NCBI RefSeq assembly: GCF_947623445.1
Contig: NC_135241.1
Span: forward strand, 24,120,501 to 24,184,500
DNA: 64,000 nt
Source of the DNA: Clavelina lepadiformis
Lineage: Eukaryota > Chordata > Ascidiacea > Aplousobranchia > Clavelinidae
Direction: 5' to 3'
Position 1 is the first letter of the stretch. Each line of letters starts with the position of its first letter. Position numbers and translations under genes: made by a program. Below are positions 46,889-59,500 of this stretch, piece after piece. The notes under the pieces are model-generated. The model did no database searches. It had not been told where the DNA came from and worked only from the letters and a program-made list of their open reading frames with translations.

Positions 46889-49110
46889 TCACGCTGGACA
46901 ACCGGTGAAGCACGTTCTTGTTTCGGTGTCATCACCATCGCAAAGCCTTGAAGCGACCTAATAAAATCGTTTGTTTTTTCACAACTACCCAGCTGCAGTA
47001 TTTCAAAATTTACAACAAGTTCATCTTCTAAACTCCATGACGTCATTACCTGTTGTCTTCCGCACAAGCACACTCTGGATCTGATCTGTTGCCCGTAGCA
47101 ACCAAATAATGGTCTACAAGGAGTCCAGTTTGACCATCTCCTCCAACCACATCTCTGCTGACACGGCCGGAGGTTGCATCTTCGAGTCTGTGTGTCGTCA
47201 CCAACGCATCCGGTCGAAGGTAACCGCGGATTTGCTCCGTCCTTGCACTTCCGCTTTCGCGTTTGTGTTCCAGCGCCGCAAGTCTTGGAACATTCGCTCC
47301 ATTTCCCAAACTTTCCCCAGAAAGGGGCTGCGGAAATATTTAAACAAAATATTTTGATTAGATCTGATAAGTAGCTACGCAGTTAGGCTAAGCGGTGCCT
47401 ATTCAGATTGTTTTCTGATGACGAAAAAGTTGACATGATTTTCTCCAATAATGGACAGACAGAGCAAAAGCTAAAACATTCACAGACACTACGGTAGTAG
47501 ATTATACCTGGAGGATAAACTAGTTTTCCGCAGTCAAGTAAAGAATCTCTCAGTGGTGTGTCAAGTCTGGTCAGAGCCACGAACCTGTACGGCCAGACCG
47601 CACTCAACTCTGGGGTCGAACTTCTCGTTTTACGTGAGTCGCATCTACACAATGACGTAAAAATCAAATGTCGATCAACTTAAAGCTGCTTCATTTGCCG
47701 ATGATTTTTAACAACAATCAAACAACGTTTAACATCATAAGCAGTTGTTGGCGTCATAATTAAAGCAAAAGTGACGTAATGCTCCGCTTACGAGTATTGC
47801 AAATGATCGTTGACGAAGTTGGAAAGAGTTGCAATATTCAATCTTTGAAATCCAATAGCAGATTGTGATGACGAAATTGCTACGCAGTTGTCGTATCGTT
47901 GCTTGGCTGGATCAGGGTACCCCGGAATCGGTGAACGAGGACGGGGAGGACCTACCTCTGGATTAGGGTAACCACCAGGAGGGAAACCTCGGCTAGGAAA
48001 ACCTTCAGTTTGTCGTTTCCGTCTGTTTGATCTGGGTTCATATTCGTCTGCAGTTGTAGGAGTGTCATTATCAAAGCTTATGAAACAATATTTAAAAAAA
48101 CATTTGTTTTTCACCATAAATCAAATAGGAAATGTTTGCTTCTGCCAGTATTGTCGTCCTGACTAGCCTATACGCCACATTTATAGTGAGTTGAATGCGA
48201 GGTGATAATGAATTATACGTCAATGCATATTTGCCATGACCAAAAATAAAGTTCGTTTTTACTGATGAATAGGGCTTGGTCGGCCTCGTATTGGTCGATG
48301 CAATCCTTTCCCGCCTGAAGTACTTGCGCAGAGGAACTGTCGGACTGAACATAAACTGACAGCTCATCCTTCCAGCAATCTGCAGTGGAATCTCCTCTGG
48401 ATATAAGTTGCAAAGAGATGTATTAAATCTTTTTTCGAGTCAAAATACCCTTAAAAACTGCTTTAACTTTACACTTTAATGCTTTCCTGAAGAAATTGAT
48501 TAATTAAATTATTATTGGTTGTATCTTTGTGCAATTTCAAGCTGAAACCAAACAGTTGTGAAATGTTTTGTGCGGTAATAAGCTGATATATATATTTTTA
48601 AATTTGCTCACAAGCAAGTGAAGTCTTCCGTGTTTCGATACCAGTTGGTTAGAAGAATCGAGTAATCGACTGTGGATTGCCATCCGGGAATCGATCCAAC
48701 CTAGTTATAAAGTGTACAATGTGTCATGCGTTGAATTAACCGGCAAGTTTTAGTTTATAAACAGTAAATTGACCTTATCCTCCAGGCAGTCTGTGAAATA
48801 TTGACGAAGTATTTCTGTGTCCTGTACTTCTTCATCTATCGTTCGCTTACGCCGTTTAAGAACACTGAGATAGGTGTGACAAGCTACAAGATAAATCTTT
48901 TCGTTGGTTTAGCAGCAAAAAGATGGAGAGGTTTAGTGACACAAAATGAACGGTATTGTATCTTAAATTACGTTTTCATCGTTCAATATCTGCAGTGCAT
49001 TTGCCTACACTGCAGTTCTTCAATTATGTCATTTACTAACCTTGTCCTTCGTTGAAAAGGGAGAAGATTTGCAAAGTAACAAACAAAGTTATAGACTTCC
49101 AAGTCATCAT
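46889..49110 (-). CDS. Secreted cysteine-rich/TSP1 family protein, member 8 (two TSP1 repeats)
   Basis: Signal peptide exon 49110-49041 (MTWKSITLFVTLQIFSLF). Propeptide exon 48884-48777 (LKRRKRTIDEE). Then 48699-48610 (VDYSILLTNWYRNTEDFTC) and 48396-48263 (GDSTADCWKDELSVYVQSD). A long linker exon near 48076-47794 has NRRKRQTEG, a second RRKR-type site, and a Pro/Gly-rich stretch (PSRGFPPGGYPNPEVG). Next is 47646-47511 (VWPYRFVALTRLDTPLRDSL, LVYPPG), then 47313-47051 with two TSP1 repeats (GKWSECSKTCGAGTQTRKRK; WRRWSNWTPC). Tail exon 46957-46889 (LCDGDDTETRTCFTGCPA). I could not reconcile the phase where the linker exon starts, so that junction is uncertain. TATAAATA lies 121 bp upstream of the ATG. 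Closest paralogue: member 7. Confidence 0.84.
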
Positions 49111-49230
49111 CACTAGAATTTCCCACTGAACAATTCTTTTGCGCCTGCGATTTTACTTGCAGTTCATTTGTAATCAATTGCTTATTCTGAACTACCAGCT
49201 GTAAGAATGTAACAGATTATCAAAACAGTA

Positions 49231-49238
49231 TATTTATA
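49231..49238 (-). promoter_or_regulatory. Candidate TATA box of member 8
   Basis: TATAAATA on the minus strand, 121 bp before the ATG at 49110. The distance suits a short 5' leader. Confidence 0.5.
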
Positions 49239-51907
49239 CAAAGCTTTACATCTTTTTTGCTGAATATAGTTGGTTAGCAAAACCTTCTGCGTTCAAGCTA
49301 ATCCGAAATAAAGCAACGATTTAACTATAATAATCCGTCTGCCGACCTTTTTTGTATGATGACCGGTAATATTGCAGCGTTCTCCCTGAGGCGAACAAAA
49401 TTTGGGACTTTTCCACAATTCTTGTTTTTAAGATTTATCTTTTATACTGATGATGTCAACAAAGCAGATAAAATTCCCTTCGTGCAAACATTGGAGATAT
49501 TATTTGATATAATCGCTTGCTATGCGCACTTCTAATCTTCATAATAGCTATCGGAAGCATCGCAATGCGAGGGAAGACGCAAATTTGGGCAGAATCTTTT
49601 CCTGCCAAGTCATGTAACGTGCAAGTGATTTGCAGCTATTAATTGAATTTCCGTTGTTAAATGTTTCAGCTTTCCTGACGTTTCTGTTGTCTTTTTAATG
49701 CTTTTTAATTGCAACTGTGGTGAAAATTAGTGGCAATTATTTTATTTGCTTTTGAATACATTTACTCTGACCAAGCCTAAAAGAAATCTTGACGAAGTTT
49801 TGACGTAGCTTTGTAGTTAATTTCTGTATTGAACCATTATGCCACAAAATAAAGCATGACATCACGTAATCTTCGAGTAGGATTGAACGTTCTAAATGTC
49901 GTAACAGTCGCGCTAATTAATTTCAAGCTTTACCTCGAACCAAACAAGCCACAAATACTTGACATGAACTTGTTTCCTTCGAAGCCCGACCACGCAATCT
50001 CTATTTTAATCCATTTTTAACATTTCTGCTGAAACATTGGACAAAGCTGTAGATGCCTGGGGCAAACAATTTATTTTCACGGTTTTCAAATGTTCGATGA
50101 TGGTTTTGCAGCGAGTGCTTGCGGGAACGTGTGACATCATTGAAATTTATAATGCTGATGCTATAGATGTAACAGGTTTCCCACGTTACTTAAAGTTAGT
50201 ACATTTACATATTTCAATGATTTGAGTTATATTGTAATCTGCTAGGCCTATATTAAATATAGTTTCAAAATTTCCATCCCTGAGAGGTAATTCTGGTCTG
50301 TGTCATTTCTTTGATTCAAGTTCTGTGCGATTAAACTTTGTAAAAAGTTGTAAACTTTCTCTCTTTCTGAGTCATTCATACGCAACTTAGAAGGTATAGA
50401 AACAAAGTTGCGTTGTGTTCAAATTTACTGGCAAAAACAACACGATGTTTTAAGCAATATTGAAATGTGATTTAGTGATGATGTTAGACGTTTTAACAAT
50501 CTTTATCAGGCATCAAGTCTGTATCAGGCATCGCGTAAAATCTTTTTAATAGGAATAATACGGTAATACTTGTATTTATTGTTGAACAATATTTACAGCT
50601 TAAATTATAACGTATAAAAGATCAATGTTTAGTATTAAATGCATTGCGAAGCCACCATTTACGTCAGGCCCCCTACATTGATATGTTTAATCAAATTATG
50701 TTTGTGGCAAACTTTGGAAGCAACCTTTTATTACTGTATTTGCAAACAAAATTGATTAATTCAAGATTTCTGTTGGTATTGATATTCATTGATTAACAAC
50801 TTGAATATTACTGAAAGAACGTACTGCATTAAATTTAATAATTGTTTCACCTTGAATCTTTAGTAACAACAACTATCTGGCCTAGCATATACAATCTCTT
50901 TGCTATGCATTGTCCTGCCAAGATTATGCTTCTTTGGCTCGTTGTTTTTAATTTTTCAATTAATTAAAGCATTATTTCAAATTCCAGAATGTAATAATTG
51001 TAGCTACTGTAACTATTATAGTAGCTAATATAAATAACGCAGTTAATTTACGAAATGTAGCTCTTATTAAATAACAAAATGTAGCTGTTGTTACTAATGT
51101 AGCCAATGTATATAATATCAATTGTGTAATTAAATACGGCAACAAACATAACGCAACTCTGATTATTATCTACATTACAGTAGTAATAGTACGTTATTTA
51201 GAGTTCTCTGCATTTAAATGCAAAGCTGAATGTTGATATCAAAGTTCCTTCATGCAGTGGTTCCTTCCCCGGCGCATCGGACCGCGTTGATTCCCGATCC
51301 AGTGGAGCCTTGAGGCGACTCAACTACAATTCATGAAGCGTCAAGTCTATTGGTAGCGCCAGACTACACCATGGAAGGCAACAAGTACCAATTTGAAGCC
51401 TTGATATGACGCGGACTTTAACCATAGACTTCATACTTACGAGGCGAGCGTTCTATTGTTAACTGTTAACTTTATTATACAGTAGGGCATCGCTCCGGTA
51501 AAAAAATTGTTGTTTATCAGCTTGACCAAAAAGCACTTGACTAAAAGCTGACGGTTTGTGTCTTTCTTCGTTGTTTCAATCTTACAACATGTTCATCTAA
51601 CTTCGAAATGGAAATTTGTTAACGGGAAAAGAAAGGCAAGAATTTTCAAAACTGTGTTGTTTGTATCATTCTATTATTTCATGACTACGACTAAAAATCA
51701 CATTTGCAACTATATAACTTAGCCTTATGGTAAGGCCATGTCAAACATGACTATATTATGCAATAACCTATATACCAAACAATGAAATGTTGTATAGGCT
51801 ACTGTTGTTAATAAAATCATAAAAAAATGATGTTTTTTTACAAGGCTTTGAATTTTACCGAAGTTTTAATTTAAGTCATTCGAGTCGTGTACAGTAAGTT
51901 TGTTATT
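49239..51907. other. Intergenic desert
   Basis: AT-rich, low-complexity in places (51000-51180 has loose GTAGC/TAAT repetition). A GC-richer patch at about 51240-51420 looks out of place, possibly an old SINE-like insertion, but I could not identify one. No coding exon supported. Confidence 0.5.
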
Positions 51908-54200
51908 TCACGTTAAAGTGTCGACCTTCCTTCTGTTAGAGAAATAATGTTTGTTGAACCATATTGCAACAGCTGCTATTAAACCTATAAAGGTTAGGGC
52001 CGCCACTGAACTCGTAGCAGCCACCAACGGGATATTCAAAGAGGACGAGACGTTACTCTCGTTTTCTTTGCTTGTGGTTGCTTCGAAGACTGGAATTTGC
52101 TCAGTTACTTCAACCGACGTTGGTTCAACTTGGAAGTTGGAAGTTACATTTATCTTAAATTCAATTGCATGGTTGCTTGATGAACCGACAGGGGGCGTGT
52201 ATTCCACCAGCAACGTGTAATTTCCGGCATCGCTTAAAGTAGCCTGTAATGCAAGTTTACCACTTATTTGTAGCATTACAATATATCTTTACATTTATTT
52301 ACCACATAAGTTGGGTAGTATAAGCTGATCACATACAAGTTTGTATTTCAAAGTTACAATCGATGGTAAGTGGTAACATACGTTGTTTCTCATGAAAATG
52401 TACACTTGGCTGTCATCTAACGCATCTAAGAAGATGTTATCACCTTCGTTCATCACCGGAGATCCTGGAACAAATCTTCATTGATTGATTTGGTTAACAG
52501 TAATTAACGGTTAGTAAATAGATTTAGTTACAGTTCATTGGCAAGCAATCAACTCAATCATAAAGACCGTTTGGATATTTTAGGATAAATTTTGTGAGTC
52601 ATTATCATTATGATACGAATTTGGTGGCAGCGAAATTTTTTTGCTTTAAGTTTTACTTTAGCCAAAGTGTTTGGAAGAACACACTTTCTTACACTTACCG
52701 TCTTTAAGGATATTGATGAATCTGGACTTGGGTCTTGACATAAAAGTCACGACGCAAATTTCTTGTTGACCAACAGTCCAAGTACAAGCAAATGGTTCGT
52801 CGTCAAGACAAGGTGTAACTTTGAAGAAAGCTTTGGAAGTTAATTGGCGTTATGGCTCACTTGTACCCAACAACACAATGTTACTGCCTGGTATCAGTCA
52901 ATTTTCAATTAAAACATCAACAGCAACTATTGTCAATGATGTAAAACTTGAACTTACTTGTTTCTATGGTTGAAGTCAGTTTTCCTCGCAGTTGGTCAGT
53001 TATCTCAAACAATTGACTGAAATCGTCCAATTCAAAACTTTTATCTTCCACCCCGTTGGTTATAGCCTAAGTTGGTATCACAATCACTTATGGGAAAAAA
53101 ATGCTTTGAATGTACACGATTAATATTCAGCAATACTTGCACGACCAATTCCAGCCTGACTCATCTATTCTACACGATGCTCCCAACATACTGTTGGTGT
53201 TCATAGGTGTTCAACTCACGTTCATTTCTGCTTGCGGAGCTCCACCTACGGCATACAATGTAATCCCATTTGATCTGACGTAACTCGCAGTGCTGGCCAA
53301 TGAGTCAAAATCCGTCGCACTGCAAAATTTATATCAAATTTTTGTACTCAATTATATCAATTTTTTGTACTGAATAGGACTAATTATTTTTCCTTAATTT
53401 AAATTATATATATAAGTTACAAATCGCTTTCATGTTCGATAAATTCAACTTATCACTTTGAACCTGCTCAAATGATATTAGGCATATTTCATTCATGATA
53501 CTTTCTTATCATGTTAATATTATAGTTGTACGTTACATAGTATCAGTCATAACCACAAGAGCCTTGAAGGTCGTATTGTCGTTAAATCTTTCAGATGATT
53601 GGAAATCTTGGAGCGATTTGTTTAAAGCTTTTGCAGTGAAAGTCAAAAGACCTAACTTGCTGACGTCATCGACCGCCATCTGCAATAGAAATTTTTTAAG
53701 CAACTGAAATTGATTCTTTTGTTATTTTCGTACTTACATTAAATTGGCTTTGGTTTCTAAACTGTCCCAGTTCAATTTCAGTCTTGATATGGTTCTGACT
53801 ATCCGGCGGTCTGTAACAAAGTTTAAACGTAATAAAACGCATGTGCGCTCATCGAATGGACCCAAAATCTCAGCTTACAAAGTATCAAAGTAGTGAGAGA
53901 ATTGTATCACTCCAATCCTGTGCGTGCCGGCATTTAAATCAAAATTTGACGAAAAGTTTTTGATCCAATTCTTTGCGGTGTTAAAATCATCGTCCGACAC
54001 TGCACTGGAACCCTCAAGAAGGAAAATTATGTCCAATCCGAGGTTGGAAGTCTGACATTCTATACAGTAGAAGCAAAAAGTAGGTTTTATTAATGTTATT
54101 AGTATTCTATGACTTTTTACGATAGAAATGTTTGCTTACCCGGTTTTACTGCAGTATACTGGAAAAGAACTTGAACAAAAATAATTACAAGAACATTCAT
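51908..54200 (-). CDS. Single-pass membrane protein with von Willebrand A-like domain
   Basis: Nine phase-consistent exons: 54200-54140, 54059-53879, 53810-53738, 53679-53537, 53319-53220, 53066-52958, 52818-52699, 52464-52382 and 52243-51908, giving 401 residues. It starts with a signal peptide (MNVLVIIFVQVLFQYTAV). Residues about 25-210 form a VWA fold (LGLDIIFLLEGSSAVSDDDF; KLGLLTFTAKALNKSL; FKALVVMTD; YVRSNGITLYAVG; FELDDFSQLFEITDQL). The metal-site motif DxSxS reads ExSxA, so metal-dependent ligand binding is doubtful. A beta-rich region follows with three Cys (PCLDDEPFACTW, EICVV) and a DAGNYTLLVEYTP segment typical of Ig-like folds. Then come a Thr/Ser-rich stalk, a hydrophobic helix (ALTFIGLIAAVAIWF) and a short basic tail (NRRKVDTLT). 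A cell-surface adhesion or recognition role is inferred. I recognise no named orthologue. Confidence 0.87.
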
Positions 54201-56560
54201 AACTGCAACTGCCTCAATCAAATGCAGTTTCCTGTAAAGAAATGAACTCGGGTCAGAAAATATCAATAACGAACCTCGGGTACTTTTGTAACAATATTTA
54301 ATAAAAGAGTTAACTAAGCCATTTATAGCCTACGTCGATCTAATTTTGGTTGGGTCCAATCTACATGAGGAAAGTTTAAAATTTAACACTAGGTTTATCT
54401 TCTACCACTCTTCACCTGCCTAAGTGGAATCCAACTAAACGGATGTCCCGTAATTACTCTCAATAAATACATTGCAACACGTCATAGAAAATAATGTAAA
54501 TAAAACAAGCTATTGTATTGAATGACTGTGTATATTCAGTGCATATTGTACTTTAGCGTCAAAAAAGAATAAGCTATTATTCCGGGTATCATTACAAATT
54601 AAGGAACTCATCATATGCTTTTAATAACATTTTCTGCTCGACTATATTTCAATTTTAAAATACTGACATTTAATCACCAACGTTGTGTGTAAAAACAGTC
54701 TGGGATTGTTGGCCATATTGTAGACAGTTCGTCTAAACAATGCAATTTCATTTCCATCAACACCCAAACAGTTTGTCGTTCCATTCATGAAATTGGAGAA
54801 TCGTTCAGAAAACCAGCGGTTTAGTTTGTCATTAGCTTTTGACTGGAAGTTTGGTTTGCCAAATTTTTGATTGTTTGTCTTGTCAGTATGTTCTTCATAA
54901 CTTTGACAGTCCATAATCTCTCATATGAGAAAACATTTCTCGCTTTCCATTCTGTTCCAACGTTGTTGAAAAGCGCTGATGACGCAGATGTTGATTGACA
55001 TGAGGCGAATTCCCCACACAGACGAGGGTGTGGCAGTTATACTAAATCAACTATTTACTCCCATTGTTTGTGTAACTGGACGAAGTAACAATGGTTTGCT
55101 AAAATTTATGGAATTTTGGTGACGTCAAAGATAACGACCCTGATTTGACCTTTTTCACAATGGAGGTTTTACACAATATCAAATTATTAGCGATCAGCAA
55201 TGTTTTGTGTCTATGGATCGCGAGGGTGTATGCGCTTGTTACAAACTCTGCACGCCGCTTTCTAAAAAACGCAAAATGAACAAACTTCATGCCCAGAAAA
55301 CGAATTCATGAAAACGTTGTACATTTGCAAGTAAAGTTAGTTGCCAAACAAATCAATATAAAGTATTGACAAATCACAATTACAGTGATTGGACGTAAGA
55401 TAATACAAAGACATTGTTAAACAATCGTGCTCCTGCAGATAGTTTAGCGCGCATCTACATGTATATAGCGCCCAATGACGTGAAAGTAGAGCAAAGTTCA
55501 CGTTGACTGGAAACAAATAAATCTCAACTACGTAGGCAAACAAGTTATAGCAAAACTAACAGGAATGTAAACAATTTTTAATAAACGACCGCTCGCCGTG
55601 AACCCTGAACCCGGTAAATCTCATAAAAAGGACTTAAACGCAAAGTGACTTGTTAACAGCACGCAAGGATGTTTCCAGCATGTACTGTGCAGTAATTACA
55701 TGGCAGGCGGCAATCCTTTCACGAACTGGGTGTAGGTAGCTGTAGGTTGCTGGTTGTTTAGGCTGAAAATCGACGCATCTGTCTTTTTTGAAACTCAAGT
55801 TTTGTTTGTTGTCAATAACATGAATGACATGTTGTGATAATATGATTTCAAACCGATCTTAAACTTACCGCAATCATCGTGCAGATTTGATAATAGACAG
55901 GTGTTTCAATAATAGTGAGGTGCTTTTATCTGTTTTCAGTTTTGTTCGTTCGTTCATGCGTGCGTGTGTATTTCCGGTTGGCGTAACGTGACAATCGATG
56001 TTTACCCTACAGCGATAAGGTACAAAATCATTCAGCGTCAGTCCGGTTCAGTCCGGTTCAGTCCGGTTCAGTCCGGTTCAGTCTGGTTCAGTCCGGTTCA
56101 GTCCGGTTCAGTCCGGTACAGTCCGGTTCAGTCCGGTTCAGTCCGGTTCAGTCCGGTTCAGTCCGGTTCAGTCCGGTTCAGTCCGCTGCAGTTTCTGTTC
56201 AATGTCATTCGGTTCTTTCTCTTTGATGACGAGCAGTATATATTATTAAAAGCAGTTTACGGTTTGAACCAAGCTACAATAAAGAAACCAAAATTATTAC
56301 CTCCAGCCTGTTTGCCGTACTGAGCACTACCTAGTAATTGAAAAGCTATAAAGTCAGGCTAACCATCAGTTTACAAGTTAATTAATTATCAACAGAACAG
56401 CAGCCACCAGACAGTCTGCATAATAATGCTTGGTGCAAATTGTCATAGTTATGAGAATGCTCATTATACTTGCAATATGTATGTTGATTTAGAAATTTAG
56501 ATAAACGAGTATAGGCTTACATTATTTAGTTATGTAATGTTTGCTTCAACCTAGCCCGCT
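54201..56560. other. Intergenic, between VWA gene and SLC17 gene 1
   Basis: Holds a 10-bp minisatellite (56039-56189), listed separately. A 90-codon minus frame at 54642-54914 (begins MDCQSYEEH) has no introns, motifs or homologues known to me, and I would not promote it to a gene. Nothing else is supported. Confidence 0.5.
56039..56189. repeat. 10-bp minisatellite (GTCCGGTTCA)n
   Basis: Fifteen consecutive 10-bp units in perfect register with only four substitutions visible (one C-to-T, one T-to-A, and two in the last unit). A plus-strand frame crosses it as a Gly-Ser-Val-Arg-Phe-Ser-Pro-Val-Gln-Ser type repeat, which I treat as a by-product. It lies about 370 bp upstream of the SLC17 gene 1 ATG. 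Confidence 0.95.
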
Positions 56561-59500
56561 ATGGAAATGAATCTTGACAAGCAAAAGGAAACGAAAGAAG
56601 AACTGAAGGAGGTTAAGTGAGTTCAAATACTTGCATCACAAAAAGCATTGTTTCGCAACAATCACGTAATGTACTGTGTTGACTATGCTGTCATGTTGTA
56701 AGCTAATAACTCGAATAGACTGCATGTCCGGAATGATAGTTGTTTAATCAGGTTACGTTTCTATCAGAAACCAACATCAGGATGTTACGTCAAAGCCAGA
56801 CACGTGCTGGCCGGAATGGGCTTTCTGGTCATTTTCAACATCTACGTACTTCGAACCATACTCAGTGTTGCCATCGTTGCCATGGTGAACAGCACAGAGG
56901 AGACTGGAAACCTATCGGACACATGTCCGGACAGGGGACAGGTCATTGAAAACCAAACCAACTCGGTAAAACATTAGCTGTTGATTTATGTGAAATTTGT
57001 CTCCCTGGTTGATTGATTCCTGGTTTATGTTTTTGTTTATATTTTAACTACGTTTATATTTTTATCTTGTATACGTTTGTGCAAGTAAAATAATGCGAAA
57101 TTCTTTTTTTATTTTGTTTCCCAGAATGGTATCTTTGATTGGGATTCCGCTAACCAAGGTCTGCTTTTAGGATGTTATTACTATGGTTACGTCATCAGCA
57201 ACGTTCCAGGAGCCTGGCTTGCCAAGCGATATGGATTCAAGCTTGTGATTGGCGTGTCGATGTTGGTCTCTGCCATTCTCACACTTGCCACGCCACTTGC
57301 AGCTTACGCCAGTTTCGAGCTCTTGGTGGCGTTGCAAATCTTTCTCGGCTTAATTCAAGTAAGTTTAAGTTTATAGGTCAAATGTCAAAGTTATATTTGG
57401 TGAACGAATGCTCTTTACGACAATTTGCTGTAAAGGGGCGATTTAAGGGAAAATATTTGAAAACTATCACGATTATAATGGGACCCTAGTATAGTGAAGT
57501 GGAGATCATTGCACATGAATGCTACCGTGATATGACGTGACTTCACGCCGCCATCACCATCACTACCGAGATCATTCCACATGGACACTACAACATGGAA
57601 TTAACACCGATGCTTCTTGTTTATTTCACTGCATGCATTTTATGAAACAAAAACATGAAACATATCCTTTTATATTCTGTGATGTCTATGGATTCTTTCA
57701 AGTGCAATATTTTAGGGCGTGGCATCCCCGTCTATGCAAGGGGCGTGGTCCTTTTGGTCCCCTCCGAAGGAAAAGAGCACGCTGTCTTCCGCCGCTATGT
57801 CTGGCTCCAGCTTCGGGGCTTGTGTAACGTTACCCATAGGCATCGTGGCTGAATTGCTCGGATGGGAAGCCGTCTTCTACGTCACAGGTGCCAAGCTCGC
57901 TTTTCTTGTTTATAATGCTTGGAGTGGTTTGGGAGTCGCACGTTGAAAAAATCATAACAGCGGTGATTTTGTTTATTTTGTAAACATTTTTCAACATAAA
58001 GTTAAACCGAGTGTTAGCTCCGACTGTGTATGCTTTATTCTTTCCTCATATACTGTCTTTTTCTTCTTTTACTCGTTCTCTTTTTGCGCTGTACTGTAAA
58101 TTGCATTAGTGCTTGTTGAGCGCAATATTGTTGACTAAATAATTAGACGCTAGTGGGAGTTAGAGAGCAATTTCTCGGCTACCGAGTGTATCCACATGAC
58201 GGCCGCTTATTGTTCTACGTTTCAGGCGGATACGTTTTACTCTGGACGTTTGTATGGTTCGTTTTGATCTACAACCGACCAAATGATCATCCCAGAATCT
58301 CGAAAGAAGAGAGACTTTACATCAATGAAAGTATCGGACTGGAAAGGGAAAAGGAAGAAGTATAAATAAAAATAGATGAAAAATTAAACAAAAAATGCAT
58401 AAACCAACTTTAAATTTAACGTAGCATTGGTATTACCCAGATTATTGATGACGCATATTGTCGTTACGTAACGATAGCGATTAAACAACGATATCATATT
58501 TTCTTTTTTTTCACATACGCACACGTATTTTCAAGTCAAAGTGCAATTTTCAAACTTTCAATGTTTAGAAGACAGCGAAGGTTCGAACCCCGTGGAGGGG
58601 AATGTTTACGTCAGTTCCGCTTTGGGCGATAAATATCGCGCACTTTTGCGGAAACTGGGGCAACTACACCCTCCTCACAATGCTACCGACCTTCCTCTCA
58701 ACAATTTTGAAGTTCGATCTTTCACTGGTGAGTGTAAATGTGCGTACACAAGTCAACTTACTCATCGGTGCAAATGTCCCTATAGACTGTAAAGATGGTT
58801 AAATGACAAGAAATAGTTGTACAAGTTGTTTTTTGCTAATATAATATAATTTATGCATTTTGCTTTTATGGTAAATGTTTCAGCTATTGTTTAATTTTGC
58901 AATCGCAGATTGGAGGCCTGACAGCGCTACCATTTCTACTTCAGTGGATCTTCACACTGATTAGTGGCTACCTGACTGACTTTTTTATTCGACGGCTCAT
59001 CCTTTCCACAATCGCTGTCCGTAAATTGAACACCATTATCGGGCTTGGCGTGCCGGGGATTTGCATCATTTTAGCCGGATATGTTGGCTGCAACGCTGCG
59101 GCTGTCATCGTGTTCTTGGCCTTGTCGGTCGCTTTCAACGCTTTTGCAAGTAAGTGGCATGACAACTGCCTAAGTACTTAGTAATAGGACAAGTATGTTG
59201 CTGTTTAGGACTTTGTACGTTTCATTTTTTACGAAAATGATCTTTTAGCTCCCGGATGTAAGTTAAATGTCCTTGACATCGCTCCTAAATACTGTGGGAT
59301 CACCTACGCCATATCCAACGCAATCGCCAACACGACCGGATTTCTAGCGCCGCAAGTGGTTGGGCTCATTCTTTTAAATGGAGTGAGTTTGTTTAACGAT
59401 GACGTCATAACAGTATTAAGTTTACAAATATAACAGCACATCTTGCTACTTTGTTCGTTACTCATATGTTGTTAAAATAGTGAACTTTTATCTTATGCTG

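Noticed and set aside
51240-51420. GC-richer patch as a tRNA or tRNA-derived SINE
   Set aside because: A GTTGATTCC stretch loosely resembles a B box, but I found no matching A box or cloverleaf.
54642-54914. 90-codon minus frame as a small gene
   Set aside because: No recognisable motif, no conserved neighbour and no supporting signals; mentioned only in the intergenic note.
55964-56323. Plus-strand 119-codon frame across the minisatellite
   Set aside because: Its repeated residues come only from the 10-bp unit; no flanking conserved coding sequence.
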